Shown in pieces: positions 1-11,495 of a DNA stretch of 64,000 nt. The number at the start of each line of letters is the position of its first letter. Within the stretch, counting starts at the first letter, position 1. Source of the DNA: Tetradesmus obliquus (taxonomy: Eukaryota; Chlorophyta; Chlorophyceae; Sphaeropleales; Scenedesmaceae); the NCBI GenBank assembly GCA_030272155.1, contig CP126196.1, forward strand, positions 1,302,001-1,366,000. Direction: 5' to 3'. The translations under genes were made by a program, and so were the position numbers. Under the pieces are notes generated by a model. That model was given only the letters and a program-made list of their open reading frames with translations, ran no database searches and was not told the origin of the DNA.

Positions 1-650
1 GTACTTTGCGCTGCTGCTGCTGCTGTCCTTCGCCACCATCGTCATCTGCATCGCCAAGACAGTGCAGGGGGGCAGGCTGCACTCGCGCTTCCTGCTGCCG
101 GCAGCGTGGGCGCTGTACAACGCTGTGGGGCCTGTGCTGTTCTTCTGTGCTGCCACACTGAAGAAGAGCAAGAGCCTGGAGCTTGCCATGTACCTGCTGA
201 GCATGGTGAGCGCTGAGCAGGGCTGCTACTGTGCATGTCAGGTTTCATGTTGGGTGGTGTTTTTCTTAGTGTTACTGATTGTGTGACATCTTGAGCGTAA
301 TGACAGGTGGCTGCATGCACCCAGGAACAGCTGGTATACTGCATTTCCTTACATGTGCCGCTTCGCTTCATGTTCACGCTTCACTAGTGACACTGACAAC
401 TGCTGCTGTGATGCTGAGCATGGCAAGCTGCCGCATCTTGGTGGCACCCTGCTTTGATGCACTTTGTAAGTGACATCAGTCACAAGGGATGGGGGGGCCC
501 GGTGCTCATTGCATGGTACACAACGATGCTGCTGCTGCTGCTGTTCTGCTGCAGATGCACACGCTGATGTCCTTCACTGCGCTGGTGGCGATGTGGTTCG
601 TCAACAGCGCGCTCTCAATCGGCTACATCGACCCAACCCAGCAGAAGTAA
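1..650 (+). CDS. 3' end of a multi-pass membrane protein gene (partial)
   Basis: Two exons are visible: 2-205 (open at the window edge) and 555-650 ending in TAA. The donor GTGAGC at 206 and the acceptor TGCAG ending at 554 keep phase 0. The 99 visible residues contain three hydrophobic segments: one starting YFALLLLLSFATIVICI, one around ALYNAVGPVLFFCAATL, and one around TLMSFTALVAMWFVNSALSI. A basic KKSK loop lies between the second and third, and the tail is IDPTQQK. This looks like the C-terminal membrane domain of a larger protein. A family 2 glycosyltransferase (cellulose-synthase-like) is possible, but I do not recognise the family and the catalytic part is outside the window. Confidence 0.6.
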
Positions 651-784
651 AGTGGCGCAGCTGCTGGCACAGCTGCTATGGGCAAATACATGCTGTGCTT
701 CAAGCACACTTGCGTGTGCTGCGCTGTGCAGTGCGTGCAGCCAGTGCAAAAGCACTTTGTCTGGTTTCCTTGACTTCACTGTCC

Positions 785-1445
785 GAGTATGAGTAGGACG
801 CTTGTGGTGCTTCTTCGTTTGCTTGTGGCAGGTTCATTGCAGCGGCAACTCTTCTTTCTCTCTGTTGGTCAGCATGCCCTGGGCATGTTCACCCATGTGC
901 CCTGCACTCTTGGTGCACGTGATGCACCCATGTGCCCTGCACTCTTGGTGCATGCGATGCACCCATGTGCCCTGCACTCTTGGTGCATGCGATGCACCCA
1001 TGCAGCCTAGTGTACTGAGGATGAGTAGGGACGTACCTGCGGTTGGCTGTTTCAGCAGCAGCAGCGCCTGGCAGTTGTGAGGGGGTTGCTGATGGCATCT
1101 CTGGATTTGACTGGTGACGGGCACGACAGCAGAACGTTGGTAGGCAACGGGGCTGTGTATGAGTGAGATGGTTGCAGTGCTTCTTTGTGGTTTTGTGGCT
1201 GGTTCATTGCAGGCCAAGTCCTCTCTCTCTTTCTCTCTGTTTGTTACCATGCCCTGGGCACGTTCATCCACGTGCCCTGCACTCTTTGTGCATGCGATGC
1301 GCACAGGCAGCCTGTTTTACTGAGGATACGCGGGGACGTGCCTGTGGTTGGCTGTTGTAGCAGCGGCAGTTGTGAGGCAGTTGCTGGTGGTATCTCTGGA
1401 AATGGCTGGTGACGGGCATGACAGCAGAATGTTGGTTGAATGAGC
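785..1445. repeat. Tandem duplication, two diverged copies of about 300-370 bp
   Basis: Copy 1 (785-about 1150) and copy 2 (1156-about 1445) share the same order of landmarks: GGTTCATTGCAG, a CTCTCTCTGT stretch, CATGCCCTGGGCA, a GTGCCCTGCACTCTT block, TACTGAGGAT, GGTTGGCTGTT, GCAGTTGTGAG and GACGGGCA(T/C)GACAGCAGAA. The copies differ mainly in the number of 35-bp units inside. Confidence 0.75.
893..1006. repeat. 35-bp minisatellite, about 3.2 copies
   Basis: A 35-bp unit beginning CCATGTGCCCTGCACTCTTG is repeated three times and then truncated. The first unit reads GCACGTGATGCAC where the next two read GCATGCGATGCAC. It lies inside copy 1 of the larger duplication; copy 2 has only one diverged unit. 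Confidence 0.85.
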
Positions 1446-2603
1446 CGGGTACCTGTTTTTTTGGGGAGGAGGTAATGCGCCAATCGGTGCTGCTTGACAG
1501 TGTGAGCATGCATGGCTGCACAAGCCTGGCTGCTTGCATTGTCTGCAGCATCTTCAAGCTGCGGTTGCACTGCTTTGTTGGTTGGCTGCAGCAAGGACCG
1601 TGGCCTTGGCAGCTACTTCAGCAGGACTGATTACAACACAGAATTGAGCTGCTGAGGCAACATTGCAGCATGCTGTGGACCGGCTGCTGCTGTTGCTCTT
1701 GCAGGAGTTGCTGCTGCATGATTTGTTCTTCTGGTTGAGCATGGTACCGTTGCAGCAGCTGCTAGATAGCAGGCATGGTGGCGCTTTCCATGGATTGGAG
1801 CTGAGTTGTGTGCAGCTGTCTATGCATGTCCATGTGACTGGGTTCAGCAGGTATTGCATGGCACCCCAGTTGACAGCCGCCCTTGCCTGTGCTGATGCGG
1901 TTCTTTCACAATGGAGGGCATGCCCTCCAAGTGCATGCTGTTTACAAACAAACTACAATGGTTTTTTCACCCTTTTCGTTCAAGCTGAAAAGCTTTACTG
2001 CATGCACGCATGCTGTCATCATACTACTGCATGCTGCTATGCCTCTTGTATATACCATAACACCACAGCATGCCCAGCTGCTTTAAGCAGCTTTGCCTGC
2101 CATGACACTTCAGCAAGGCGCGGTTCTTGCAGGCAGCCAGCTGCAGCTGCAGCTGAAGCCATCAGGCACTTGGTTTCAAACAGAAGCAGCACAGGTGCAA
2201 GTTGCTGCTCAACGTAGCGCTTTGCGTGCATCAGTATCACACATTCCAGGCCCACACAAGTTCAGACAGCATGTGGCTGGGTCTGCAAGTGCAAGTGGTG
2301 GAGTGTCAATGCCAGTACCCACTTGTCTTTTGTCAGACCCCCACGCTGTTGCTGTTGCTCTTTGTCATTGAGCTGTACAGGCTGTAGGAGGCCAAGTGTG
2401 CAGAGAGACGTTTTGTCGATATGTATCGGGGATGGTAATGTTGCTAGCCTTTGCAGCCAACAGTGCTGCTGTTTTGTCGCATATGCATTGCACGCATGTG
2501 TGCTTGCACTTTTCTTGTGCATGCCCTTGACTAAAGCTTGCGGCATGCATTTTGCTGTGCAGGGCCAAAACTTTTATGAGGCAGCTGACCGACTTTTACA
2601 CTT

Positions 2604-2608
2604 TGTAA
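2604..2608 (+). terminator. TGTAA polyadenylation-like signal
   Basis: TGTAA is the usual chlorophyte polyadenylation signal. This one lies 200 bp upstream of the eEFSec start and could end the transcript of the upstream membrane protein gene. The motif is short, so the call is tentative. Confidence 0.3.
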
Positions 2609-2808
2609 CATCTGCTACGATGGGGAGTACTGCAATTGTGCGTGAGCCCTGGGATTAAACCATTTCTGTCACTGACACTGACATGTTGCTGGCAGTTGCA
2701 CTGCAATGCAGGCATACTGTGCGATGAGCCTGTGGAAGCTGTAACTTACAATTTGCCTGCTCATATTGTTGTCAGGAATGTTACTGGCAGCAACTATTAT
2801 TCATAGCC

Positions 2809-5800
2809 ATGCCTGAGAAGACGCTGAATGTCAATGTGGGGGTGCTGGGCCATGTGGACTGTGGCAAGACCAGTCTGGGTGCGCATACAGCCGACTGCGG
2901 ATGTTTTGAAAAAATAAACACAGTGATTGATTGATATTTGCGTTGTTGCAGTGGCTGCCATGTCCAGCGTGCTGTCTACTGCTGCTCTGGACAAGCACCC
3001 CCAAAGCAAAGAACGGGGCATCACGCTCGATCTCGGCTTTTCCTCCTTTTCGGTAAGGCGGTTGTTACGTATATACTTTCAGCGAATGTATACAGTCGGC
3101 CCGCAGGCATAACCCGGGAACAGCTGGAGCAGTGCAGTGGACAGCAGCAGCAGCAGCAGCAGCAGGAGCAGAACATTGCCCAGACGAGCACATGACAGCA
3201 ACATCCATTGCACCCATGTTTTTCATAAAGAAAAACTTGAACCACGTCATCCTGCTGCTGTGTTTCCTGCAGGTGCCCATGCCAGAGCCGCTGCAGCACC
3301 TGCCATATGATGAGCTGCAGTTCACGCTGGTCGACTGCCCAGGCCATGCCTCACTCATCCGCACCATCATCGGTGGAGCACAGATCATTGACATGATGGT
3401 GCTGGTCATCGATGTCACCAAAGGCAAGCAGCAGCTGCCAAACGCAGCAGCTAAACAAGCAATTGCAGCGCAATGACCCCATGGCTGCAGTTGCAACGTT
3501 GCAACTGGGTTTGCTGCATGTAGTGCCAAGTTAGCTAAGCAGCAGTCCCTCGCAGCAGTGTTGCCTTGAAGCTGTGGATGCTACTCTTGTAGGGCCGGTC
3601 CAGTTGCTGCAGATTTGTACGTATGCGGCAGGCAACCAGGCATTCGCCTTCACTCTGTCCTGCAAGAGACCTGCAACCGTTCCTGCAGGGCAGCTGTTGC
3701 ACACACGCAAACAACGAATGTCTGACTCAAGGCATTTGTAGCTGTTGGTAGAAATCTTCGTCGCGTCATCATCCGCCTCATCTGCCTGAATGCATTCCAA
3801 CAACTGTACTTCACTGTGCAACATCAAACGCCATGCAGGCTTCCAGGCACAGACAGCAGAGTGCCTCGTAGTGGGTGAGATCGCAGCGCGCAGCATGGTG
3901 GTGGCACTCAACAAGACAGACCTGCTGCCTGAGGCGCTGCGGCCCAAGGCAGTGAAAAAGGCCTCAAAGCTGATCCGGGAGACGCTGGCCGCTACAAAGT
4001 TTGCAGGAGCGGCAGTGATCCCGGTCGCCGCACAGCCAAGTGAGCGACAGGTGGTTGCAGCAGCTAGCTTGCGTGGTCACAGCACATATGCTGTGTGCTG
4101 GCAGAAACTCAGGGCAGGAGGTTGCAGGGCTCTCAAGCTTGTTGTATGCACATATGTCAGACAATGTGACTTGCCGGCGAGACCTGCAAGCCTGTTGCTG
4201 CTTACTGGTTGCACTGCTGCCGCATGCCTGCACTGCATTGGCGATGCTGTCTGACTGGTTGTACTTGACCACTGATCTCTTATTTTTGCTGTTCTGCAGC
4301 CCCCAGTGGCATCTCAGAGCTGCAGGCCTGGCTGGTTGCAGCAGCAGTGCAGCAGCATGCAGACCCGGCAGCAGCGCAGGCAGCCGCTGCAGCAGCAGCG
4401 CGGCCCTTCCTGTTCTCCATTGACCACTGCTTCCCGCTGAAAGGCCAGGGCACCATCCTCACTGGCACCGTCCTGCAGGTGAGATTTGCGCCCTGGTAGT
4501 ACATGTGCCTAGCTGCAGAGTGGTGTGTTACACAGTGTACTTCGGCCAGGCTAGAATGCTGGGGCTGGCAGCAGCTTCACATGCCTCACAACATGCCACA
4601 AATGAGAACGAACCAGGCAGCATTGCCCGCCACACTATCTGTCCTTCACTGCTTAGGCCTTCACAGCTAGCAGCTGCAACTGCACAGCTCTATGGCGCAC
4701 TTTTGTTCACCTACATTTGAGACACTTGATTTTGTTGTTGCCTTGCTTGCTGTACACATGTGCTGCAGGGCGGCTGCCAGGTCAACGACACAGTTGAGCT
4801 GCCAGCGCTGAAGCTGACTAAGCAGGTCAAGTCAATTCAAATGTTCAAACGCCCTGTAACGTCAGTAACGCGCGGCGACAGAGCTGCCCTCTGCGTCACG
4901 CAGCTCAACGCCAAGCTGCTTGAGAGAGGCCTGGCAGCAGCACCTGGCACAGTGCCTACCTTTGCTGCTGCTGTGGCTGCAGTCGATAAGGTTAGGTTTT
5001 ACGGAGGGCCTGTGCCAAGCAAGGGCAAGTACCACATGAGCATTGGGCATGCCACAGTGATGGCTGAGGCGACATTCTTTGGGCTGCCGGACGCGCCAGG
5101 CAGCAGCCAGGCAGGTGCGTGTCATTGTACGGCAGCACCACAGCTGATGCACTGTGGTTGCTGAGATGCAGTGGCTGCTGGGGGTTCTGCAGCTTGAATA
5201 CATTGAGGGTGCATCAATGCCAGTTTACTTGGCGGCAGGAACTGTATGTTGCTGTTGCTGTGAAGTGGAGCCATAATGTGTTGATGGCTGCAGCACGTTG
5301 AAGACCAGACACCTGTGGTGCCAAGCTGCGCTGAGGTTTTAGGTTTTTTGAAGACTAAACCACTGGTTTTCTGCAGATGCGCTGCGGCTGATGATTGACG
5401 CCCTCAGCAAGACCTCCCTGCACACTCAAGCTGACGCGTTTGACTGGTCAAAGCAGTACCTCTACCAGGAGGAGCTCTATGGCCTGGAGGGACGCCCCAT
5501 CACCAGCAGCAGCAGCAGCAGTACGGTGGCAGCAGCAGATGGTGCAGGAGCAGCGGGCGCAGCTTGCAGCAGCGGTCAACAGCAGCACTTTGGGCCGCAG
5601 TGGGTGCTGCTCAAGTTTGACCAGCCTGTCACAGCACCAGAGGTGAGGCCCAATTTTTGAACGGTTGTGCTGCAGTGGCAGGCTAGCAAAAACTGCCTGC
5701 TGCTGCACCTTCAGCACAGGTGGTGGGCTTTGCTGAGCTTGCCACTGCAGCAGAACCGGCATCCAGTTGTGCAGTGGCAACAGCATGCATCCCACTCACA

Positions 5801-6816
5801 TGGGCGGTGGCAGTTGTCGGGGGCCCGATGGAGAAAATGCATGCTGCTGGTGCTGTTTGTCACCCCGTGCGTCTCATGTGCAAGCTGAGGAAATGGCTTG
5901 TGTTTGTCGTGCTTGCCATGTGCGCTCCTTGTCACAACCCTATCGTCATCTGCTATCCTGCCTGTCTGCACACTGCGCTGCTTGCAGGATTCTGTGGTGA
6001 TCGGCGCACGCTTTGACGTTGACGCGACTGGCGAGGCATGCCGGCTGGCCTTCTATGGACGGCTGACTGGCAGCTTGTCAGAGGGCGGGCCGCAGCAGCT
6101 GAGGAAGCTGCAGGTGTACAAGGTGCGGCGGCAGCCTGTCTGCACCGTTTGCAGTGACTGCAAATGCCTTTTTTTTAGTGGTTGGCTGGCAGCTTGGCAG
6201 AGGGTGGGCCGCAACAGCCAAAGTAGCTGTGGGTGTTCAAGGTGCGGTGGCAGCCTGTCTGCACTGCCAGCACTGCCTGCCCTTTTTGCAGTCTGTCTGC
6301 ACTGCTTGCACTGTCTGCAATGCATGTCTTCTAGGGACTGGCTGGCGCTTTGGCAGAGGGTGGGCCGCAGCAGCTGAAGAAGCTGCAGGTGTACGCCACA
6401 AGAAGTGCGTCTGCGCATTGCATCTGCGCCTGAACCATCACACATATCCATGTGCTGACTGGCTGTCGTGTTACAAACTTGTTATTTTTCTGCTTGTCCA
6501 CCTGCAGCCCAAGGAGCGCCAGGGACTCGTCTCCCGCATAGCGCCAGACGCCACGTCAGCAGTTTGCAGCGGCCTGTTCAAAAAGGAAACAGACATCAGC
6601 ATTTTCCAAGGCGCGCGTGTTGTAACAGGCAGGGGCGAGTGGGGCAGCATAGAGGGGAGGTTTGGCACCAGTGGGAAGTTCAAGGTGCAGTTTGATGCAC
6701 CGCTGTGGGGTGTGGGCGAAGGGCAGCAGCAGCAGCGCAGCGCAGTAGACAACGTGCTGCTGCTGCGCTACAAGCGCTTTGTGTTTGACGCAGACAAGCA
6801 CAGCATTCGGCAGTGA
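2809..6816 (+). CDS. EEFSEC: Selenocysteine-specific elongation factor eEFSec
   Basis: GTPase that delivers selenocysteyl-tRNA(Sec) to UGA codons in the cytosol. Nine exons: 2809-2878, 2952-3052, 3273-3423, 3839-4039, 4300-4478, 4769-5114, 5377-5642, 5988-6122 and 6508-6816. They join in phase to 585 residues, close to the human length. The G domain shows G1 GHVDCGKTSL, G2 ERGITLDLGF, G3 DCPGHASL and G4 NKTD. Later parts match the SelB-specific regions: LLERGL, FYGRLTGSL, GLFKKETDISIF, GTSGKFKVQF and the C-terminal YKRFVFDADKH. Intron 3 needs a GC donor (GCAAGC at 3424): only that joins DVTKG to FQAQTAEC as in the family. Exon 8 has decayed copies of its 3' edge in intron 8. The start is the first ATG before the G1 motif. 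A genuine EFSec implies selenoproteins in this organism. Confidence 0.95.
6178..6405 (+). repeat. Two decayed copies of the eEFSec exon 8 3' edge in intron 8
   Basis: Copies at 6178-6282 and 6331-6405 resemble 6057-6169, which is the end of exon 8, its donor and the intron start. Shared pieces are GGCTGGC(A)GCTT, CAGAGGGTGGGCCGCA and AGGTGCGG(T/C)GGCAGCCTGTCTGCAC. The reading frame and, in the second copy, the donor are broken. Confidence 0.8.
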
Positions 6817-7733
6817 TGGCAATACGGCTGATTTGCTGCTGCTGCTGGCAGCAAGCAGCAGGTGCTCCGAATGCAGCACCAGCAGCCGTTGCTGCTTCTT
6901 GCAGCAGTGCTGCATCTGCTTGCCACAGCGGTGGCTAGCTTGGCCAGCACCGTACTGCCAGCAGCTGCAACAGTAGCTGCAGAATTTGGCCAAGCCGCAT
7001 GGCAGGCAGCCAGGTGAATTGCTGGCGACTGGTGGGACCCACACATGCGGTGCAGCACTGTGCAGGCGAGTTGCTCACCAGTAATACTGTGTTGGGCAGA
7101 GGTTGATGGCCCAAGGCGTGCCTGTCCAATGTTTTGTCGGTGCAGACCTTTGTTACCACTGTTGATATCCAGCCCAGCCCTGCTTGTTTGCACCAGTCTT
7201 GCTGCAGGAAACAATGTCCGCATCCAGCACAAATAGATCATACAAGTTGCCAGTGGTATCACCCCAGTACATTCTCTCACATGCAGGCCAGCATTCTTTG
7301 CTTTCCACACCAGCACAAGCTGCCGCAGTGCCTGCCTGTAGCCCTGACACGATGCAGCGTTGCCGTAGCTGAACCGCTGCTGCTGCTGTCGCTGCTGCTG
7401 GGCCTGCCGTCTGCAGGTTGCTGCTGTGGCAGCAGCGCTCTGAAGTGGCACTAGGGTGTGCCGGTTCCCGGGTGACTGGCAAGACGACAGCTGTGGCGGT
7501 TAACAGCAACACGCAAGTATCAGAATTGTTGCAGAGGTCGTTATCAGCATGCCCACGGCGGCACCTTTGCGGCAAGGTCTTGATTGCGCCCTGCACTGCA
7601 TCTCATACAGTGTATGAAGGGCGCGCAGCTGGCGCAGCTCCCATTTTGCGGCTTGCAACAAACCGACCAGCTGGTTGTTGTCTGAGCGAAGGTCACATTG
7701 TTGATCTGATGAGTGCTGATGGCATGCTGCTGA

Positions 7734-7738
7734 TGTAA
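7734..7738 (+). terminator. TGTAA polyadenylation-like signal of eEFSec
   Basis: TGTAA 918 bp after the eEFSec stop, in plus orientation. It is a plausible end for that transcript; long 3' UTRs are common in chlorophytes. Confidence 0.35.
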
Positions 7739-8249
7739 CCCAGTCGATTTTTTTGAAAGGTTGCAGGAAATGCATTTTGCAAAAAAAGCTGAATGCAACA
7801 TAGTGCTCACTCAGATGAAACTGTGTTGGTTACACGGACGCCCATTTATGAACTGGAGCAGGAGCAGGCCCTTGAGCCATCGCAACATTCAACCCCAACG
7901 CTGAAAGCATGCGCGACAACTCATGTTGTGTTGACCACCAATCTGTGGTGAAGCAGGTACTACAATTTCTGTAGTGCGTGAAAGAAATCCTGCAAGATGG
8001 TGCAGATACCAGGCGGCCCAGAGCAGCACAGGCTGCCCATACAATGTACGCGATATTTATTTCACACCTACACGTTACACCTGACATTTTGCATGTACTG
8101 ACGCACTCATGAACTAGGAGTTACTGTTATATAATAAGGAACTAACACATGCCTATACTGTCAAGGGAAGAGTAGGTGCTCATACACCAAGGAGGTATCC
8201 TCAATGCATATAACACATCCCATACGATCACTCGCACGTGACGATGGGG

Positions 8250-8712
8250 AGCGCTGAGCGCCCGTCGTCTGATAAAGGACGACAAAATTTACAACATGCC
8301 ATACATGGCCACCAGGACAGTCAACTTTGAATGACAGTAGTACAAAACGGTAAAGCAGGCATACACATTCCCCCATTACATGCAATTTACACTACTGCCA
8401 CTCCTGCTTCTTGCGAGGAAAACTTCAACTTCAATCTGAGCTACGGTGTCAACCAAGTGGCGTCACTGACAAGGTGTCACTACCCAGGCTACCAAGGACT
8501 ACAAGAGGATGGAAGACTGTCAGTGCCGTTGCCCCCGAAGGGCATCGTGGCTCTTCGGGACGGCGCTGACCAGGTGTTGTTATGGTTGCAGGTAATACTA
8601 GACGACGTAGGAGCAGAAGCAGGAGCTGCACATGCTAATCTGAGGTTCAGCAGCCACGGTGGCCTTTCGGGGGACCACTTCTTGCCATGTGAGTGCGCAT
8701 TATGTTGCATGA
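8250..8712. repeat. Dispersed repeat, copy 1, with a conserved hairpin
   Basis: Similar in the same orientation to 48918-49345. Shared landmarks in order: a GTCGTC/GACGAC hairpin at 8264-8283; CAGGCATACA; a GACAG...GTGTCACT block; GTCAGTGCCGTT; GGCATCGTGGCT; GGCGCTGACCAGGT; TTGCAGGTAATACTAGA; and ATGTGAGTGCGCATTATG. The two copies are clearly diverged. No transposase, terminal inverted repeat or target duplication was identified, so its class is unknown. Confidence 0.7.
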
Positions 8713-9142
8713 TGCTGATGCTTGTAATGAATGCAATTCGGCAACTTTCCTTATATAATCTGCTCAGCTGGACCAGCTGCGCATCCACATCTTGCAATTG
8801 CACATATGCGCCACAACCGGCACAGAAGCGCTGGAACCTGAAAAGTCCTGCAGCACCCACTGCCAGCGGCTTCATGAGTTCAGCCACAAAGCAGTGTGCC
8901 ACCACAGCGCCTGCTGCTGGGCAGCCTCTGCAGCACAACAAGACGAAGCACCAGCATACACCCAAATGACACCAGCCGAGCCTTCAACTGTATAAGCTGC
9001 ATCCTGTACCGTGTACCCTGCCTGTGTCGTTGTGTAAAGGAAGCAGCTCTGCACATCACCCCTGTGAACCGATCCTTGACAATAGCACCCCCAAATGACC
9101 TGAGTTGAAGCCAACACTTGACAGCGCCACATCAACAGCTGA

Positions 9143-9147
9143 TTACA
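9143..9147 (-). terminator. TGTAA polyadenylation-like signal of LACS
   Basis: TTACA on the plus strand reads TGTAA on the minus strand, about 350 bp past the LACS stop. Good distance and orientation; single-motif evidence only. Confidence 0.35.
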
Positions 9148-9498
9148 CCTCATCCCCAGCTGCACACATTCAGCCGTACCTACTCGTAGTATAGCAGGAA
9201 AACAGCTGCAACCCTCTCCGTCAAATACCTGTTGAAAGCACTGATTGATGCCTGTGTCTCAAGGTAGCAATCAAATTGAATTCACTACACACAGCGTGCT
9301 CTGCAGCAGAGGCGCACCTCTCGCTGCACCCTGCTGCAGCACAGCTGCACAACTCCCAACACCGCGGCTGCACAACAGGGCCTGCACACTGTTAGCTGCA
9401 GCAGACAAGGCCGCTGCTATCCTAACACTTGACACTGCCCAATGTAGCAGGCAGGCATTTGCAGCCACCTCTTTTCCAACATGCTTATGGCTCTGCGC

Positions 9499-11456
9499 TT
9501 ATGCCTTTGCGCCCTTGGGTGCCTTGGCCTTTGCGTGCTCCTCAGCCTCCAGCTTGTCATACAGCGCGTCAATCTTGGCCTGCAGCAGCAGCAGCAGCAG
9601 CGACATAGGAAACTGTTTACCCCAGGGCGAGTACTATGCCGGCTTGTGGCAGCAGTTGCAGGTCGTGCGAGCTCCAAATCAGGCTTCAGGCATCATACGG
9701 ATACTATGGTCGTGTGCAGCCAGCTAGAAGCGGCTACCTTGAATGGATGAACAACCACACGCACGGCAATGCAACGGAAGGCAGTGCTGCGCGCGTGAAA
9801 AGCTAAGCAAGCTAAGCAACTCATCCGCATCAGCTGCCGAGTACGAGTGATTGCACAGTGCCGCGCCGCACCTGGTAGCGCTTCTGCAGCTGCGGGCGCT
9901 TGAACTTGAAGGTGGGCGTGAGGCAATCGTTGTCCACGCTGAACTGCTCAGGCTCCAGCAGCACGCCCTTGATGGCCTCAAAGCCCTGGACGCAGCAGCA
10001 GCAGCAGCAGCAGCAGGGGCAGCGGCAGCAGCAGCAGCAGCGAACACAGGTTACTGTGAGGTGACAGCTTTGCTGGTTTGCCTTCTGTGTGTGTTAATGC
10101 AAAAGCGCCTCAGCAGGACCAGCACAGCACAATGTATGTGCTGCAGGCAGTTGCTGTGCACCGCAACGTGTTGCGCATGTGCACCGCCATGATTCTTAGA
10201 GCAACAACACAACCATGTGCATGTGAATGTGCACCACACGCATATATTTGCAGCGCACCTTGGTCTTGTTCTCCTTTCCTGTGGCCTGCAGCTCCGACAG
10301 CAGCCACGCCTCTGCTGCAGGGTCCTTGCATAGCTCAGCAACACTGCCTGCAAGGTGGCACAGCAGCACAGCACAGCAGCAACAGCACAACTGTCAGCAG
10401 TTGGGAAAAGCACTAGGTGGCTGCTGGGTCCTTGCACAGCTCAGCAACACTGCCTGCGGGGCGGCACAGCAGCACAGCAGCACAGCGACACAACACCGCA
10501 ATCACATCTCGCAGAGTATGCTTGCTTGTCTATCACTGCAACTGCTGCCAAGAGTGACCTGCTGTTGAAGCACAGCGGCGTGCAGTGCTGCTCCGCATGC
10601 AGCAGAGGCACCAGTTGCGTTACCTCCTGCTACTTTGCTATTCCTTGCTCGAGAAAAAGTACAAGCACTTAAAAACGCTTGAGCATAAGCGCTTTCCGCT
10701 CACCGCTCTTGCCATTTGCTGCTGCCCATGCCTTGATGGCATCATCCTTGGGCACCACCACTGCCACCAGCACGCTCTTGAAGCTGTTGCCATACACCCA
10801 CACCTGCAGACAGACGGTGACGTAATCGACACAAGCGGCACTGAGCATGTGCATCTGGGCATCTGGTCAGTGCGTCATCTTTGAACTGACAGAGTGATTA
10901 CAACTCAACTGCACGCATCTGCTCAGCATCCCTTGCGCATCTTTGCCCCTCAAGTGTTGCTGCTGCTATGCCTCTGTGCTGCATATACAGCTTCGTCCTC
11001 CGACCCCTCCTCAGCACTGGGGCAGCATCCACCAACAACTGAATACATGAGACTGCTGTGCATCTGTGCAAGTGGGCTACGTACACGCCGCTGTGCCCCT
11101 GCCCACCTGCTCCACGCTGGGGCTCTTCTTGTAGATGGCCTCCAGCTTCTCCACGGCAATGTACTCGCCCTGAGGGGGCAGCAGCAGCAGCACCAGCAGC
11201 GGCAGCAGCAGAATTTGTGTCAGCAGGCTGATGCATGGAGCCAGCTGCCTGTGTCAGCAGCGCACCACAGCCCAAAGACTGGTGCATGGCAGCAATGCTG
11301 CTTGTTGGTGCTGTACCTAAGGCGCATTCGCAAGCGCTGAACTGCACTGAATGCGCCCGGCCACGTGTCAACCCTTGCCGCAACGCGCAGCAGCACACAG
11401 CCACAAATAACCTTGCCTTCGCAGCAGCTGCCCAAAGCTGCAAATCCCAACAAGCT

Positions 11457-11495
<39 letters not shown>

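Larger units (their letters stand above)
651..2808 (+). other. Long 3' UTR / spacer without recognisable coding sequence
   Basis: About 2.1 kb between the membrane protein stop and the eEFSec start. Open frames here are short, low in complexity and biased to C/H/L/A, as expected from CTG/GCA-rich DNA. It holds a tandem duplication (785-1445), a 35-bp minisatellite (893-1006) and a TGTAA signal at 2604. Most of it is probably the 3' UTR of the upstream gene plus the promoter of eEFSec. Confidence 0.5.
6817..9498. other. Convergent spacer: eEFSec and LACS 3' UTRs
   Basis: The two stop codons face each other 2.7 kb apart. I see no coding exon. Contents: low-complexity CAG/CTG-rich 3' UTR after eEFSec, a TGTAA signal at 7734, a dispersed repeat at 8250-8712, and a reverse-strand TGTAA at 9143-9147. 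A reverse-strand open frame at 8489-8965 partly overlaps the dispersed repeat but resembles nothing I know. Confidence 0.5.

Noticed and set aside
8489..8965. 158-codon reverse-strand frame in the convergent spacer
   Set aside because: Overlaps the dispersed repeat, partly alignable to the other copy only as DNA. No recognisable protein.
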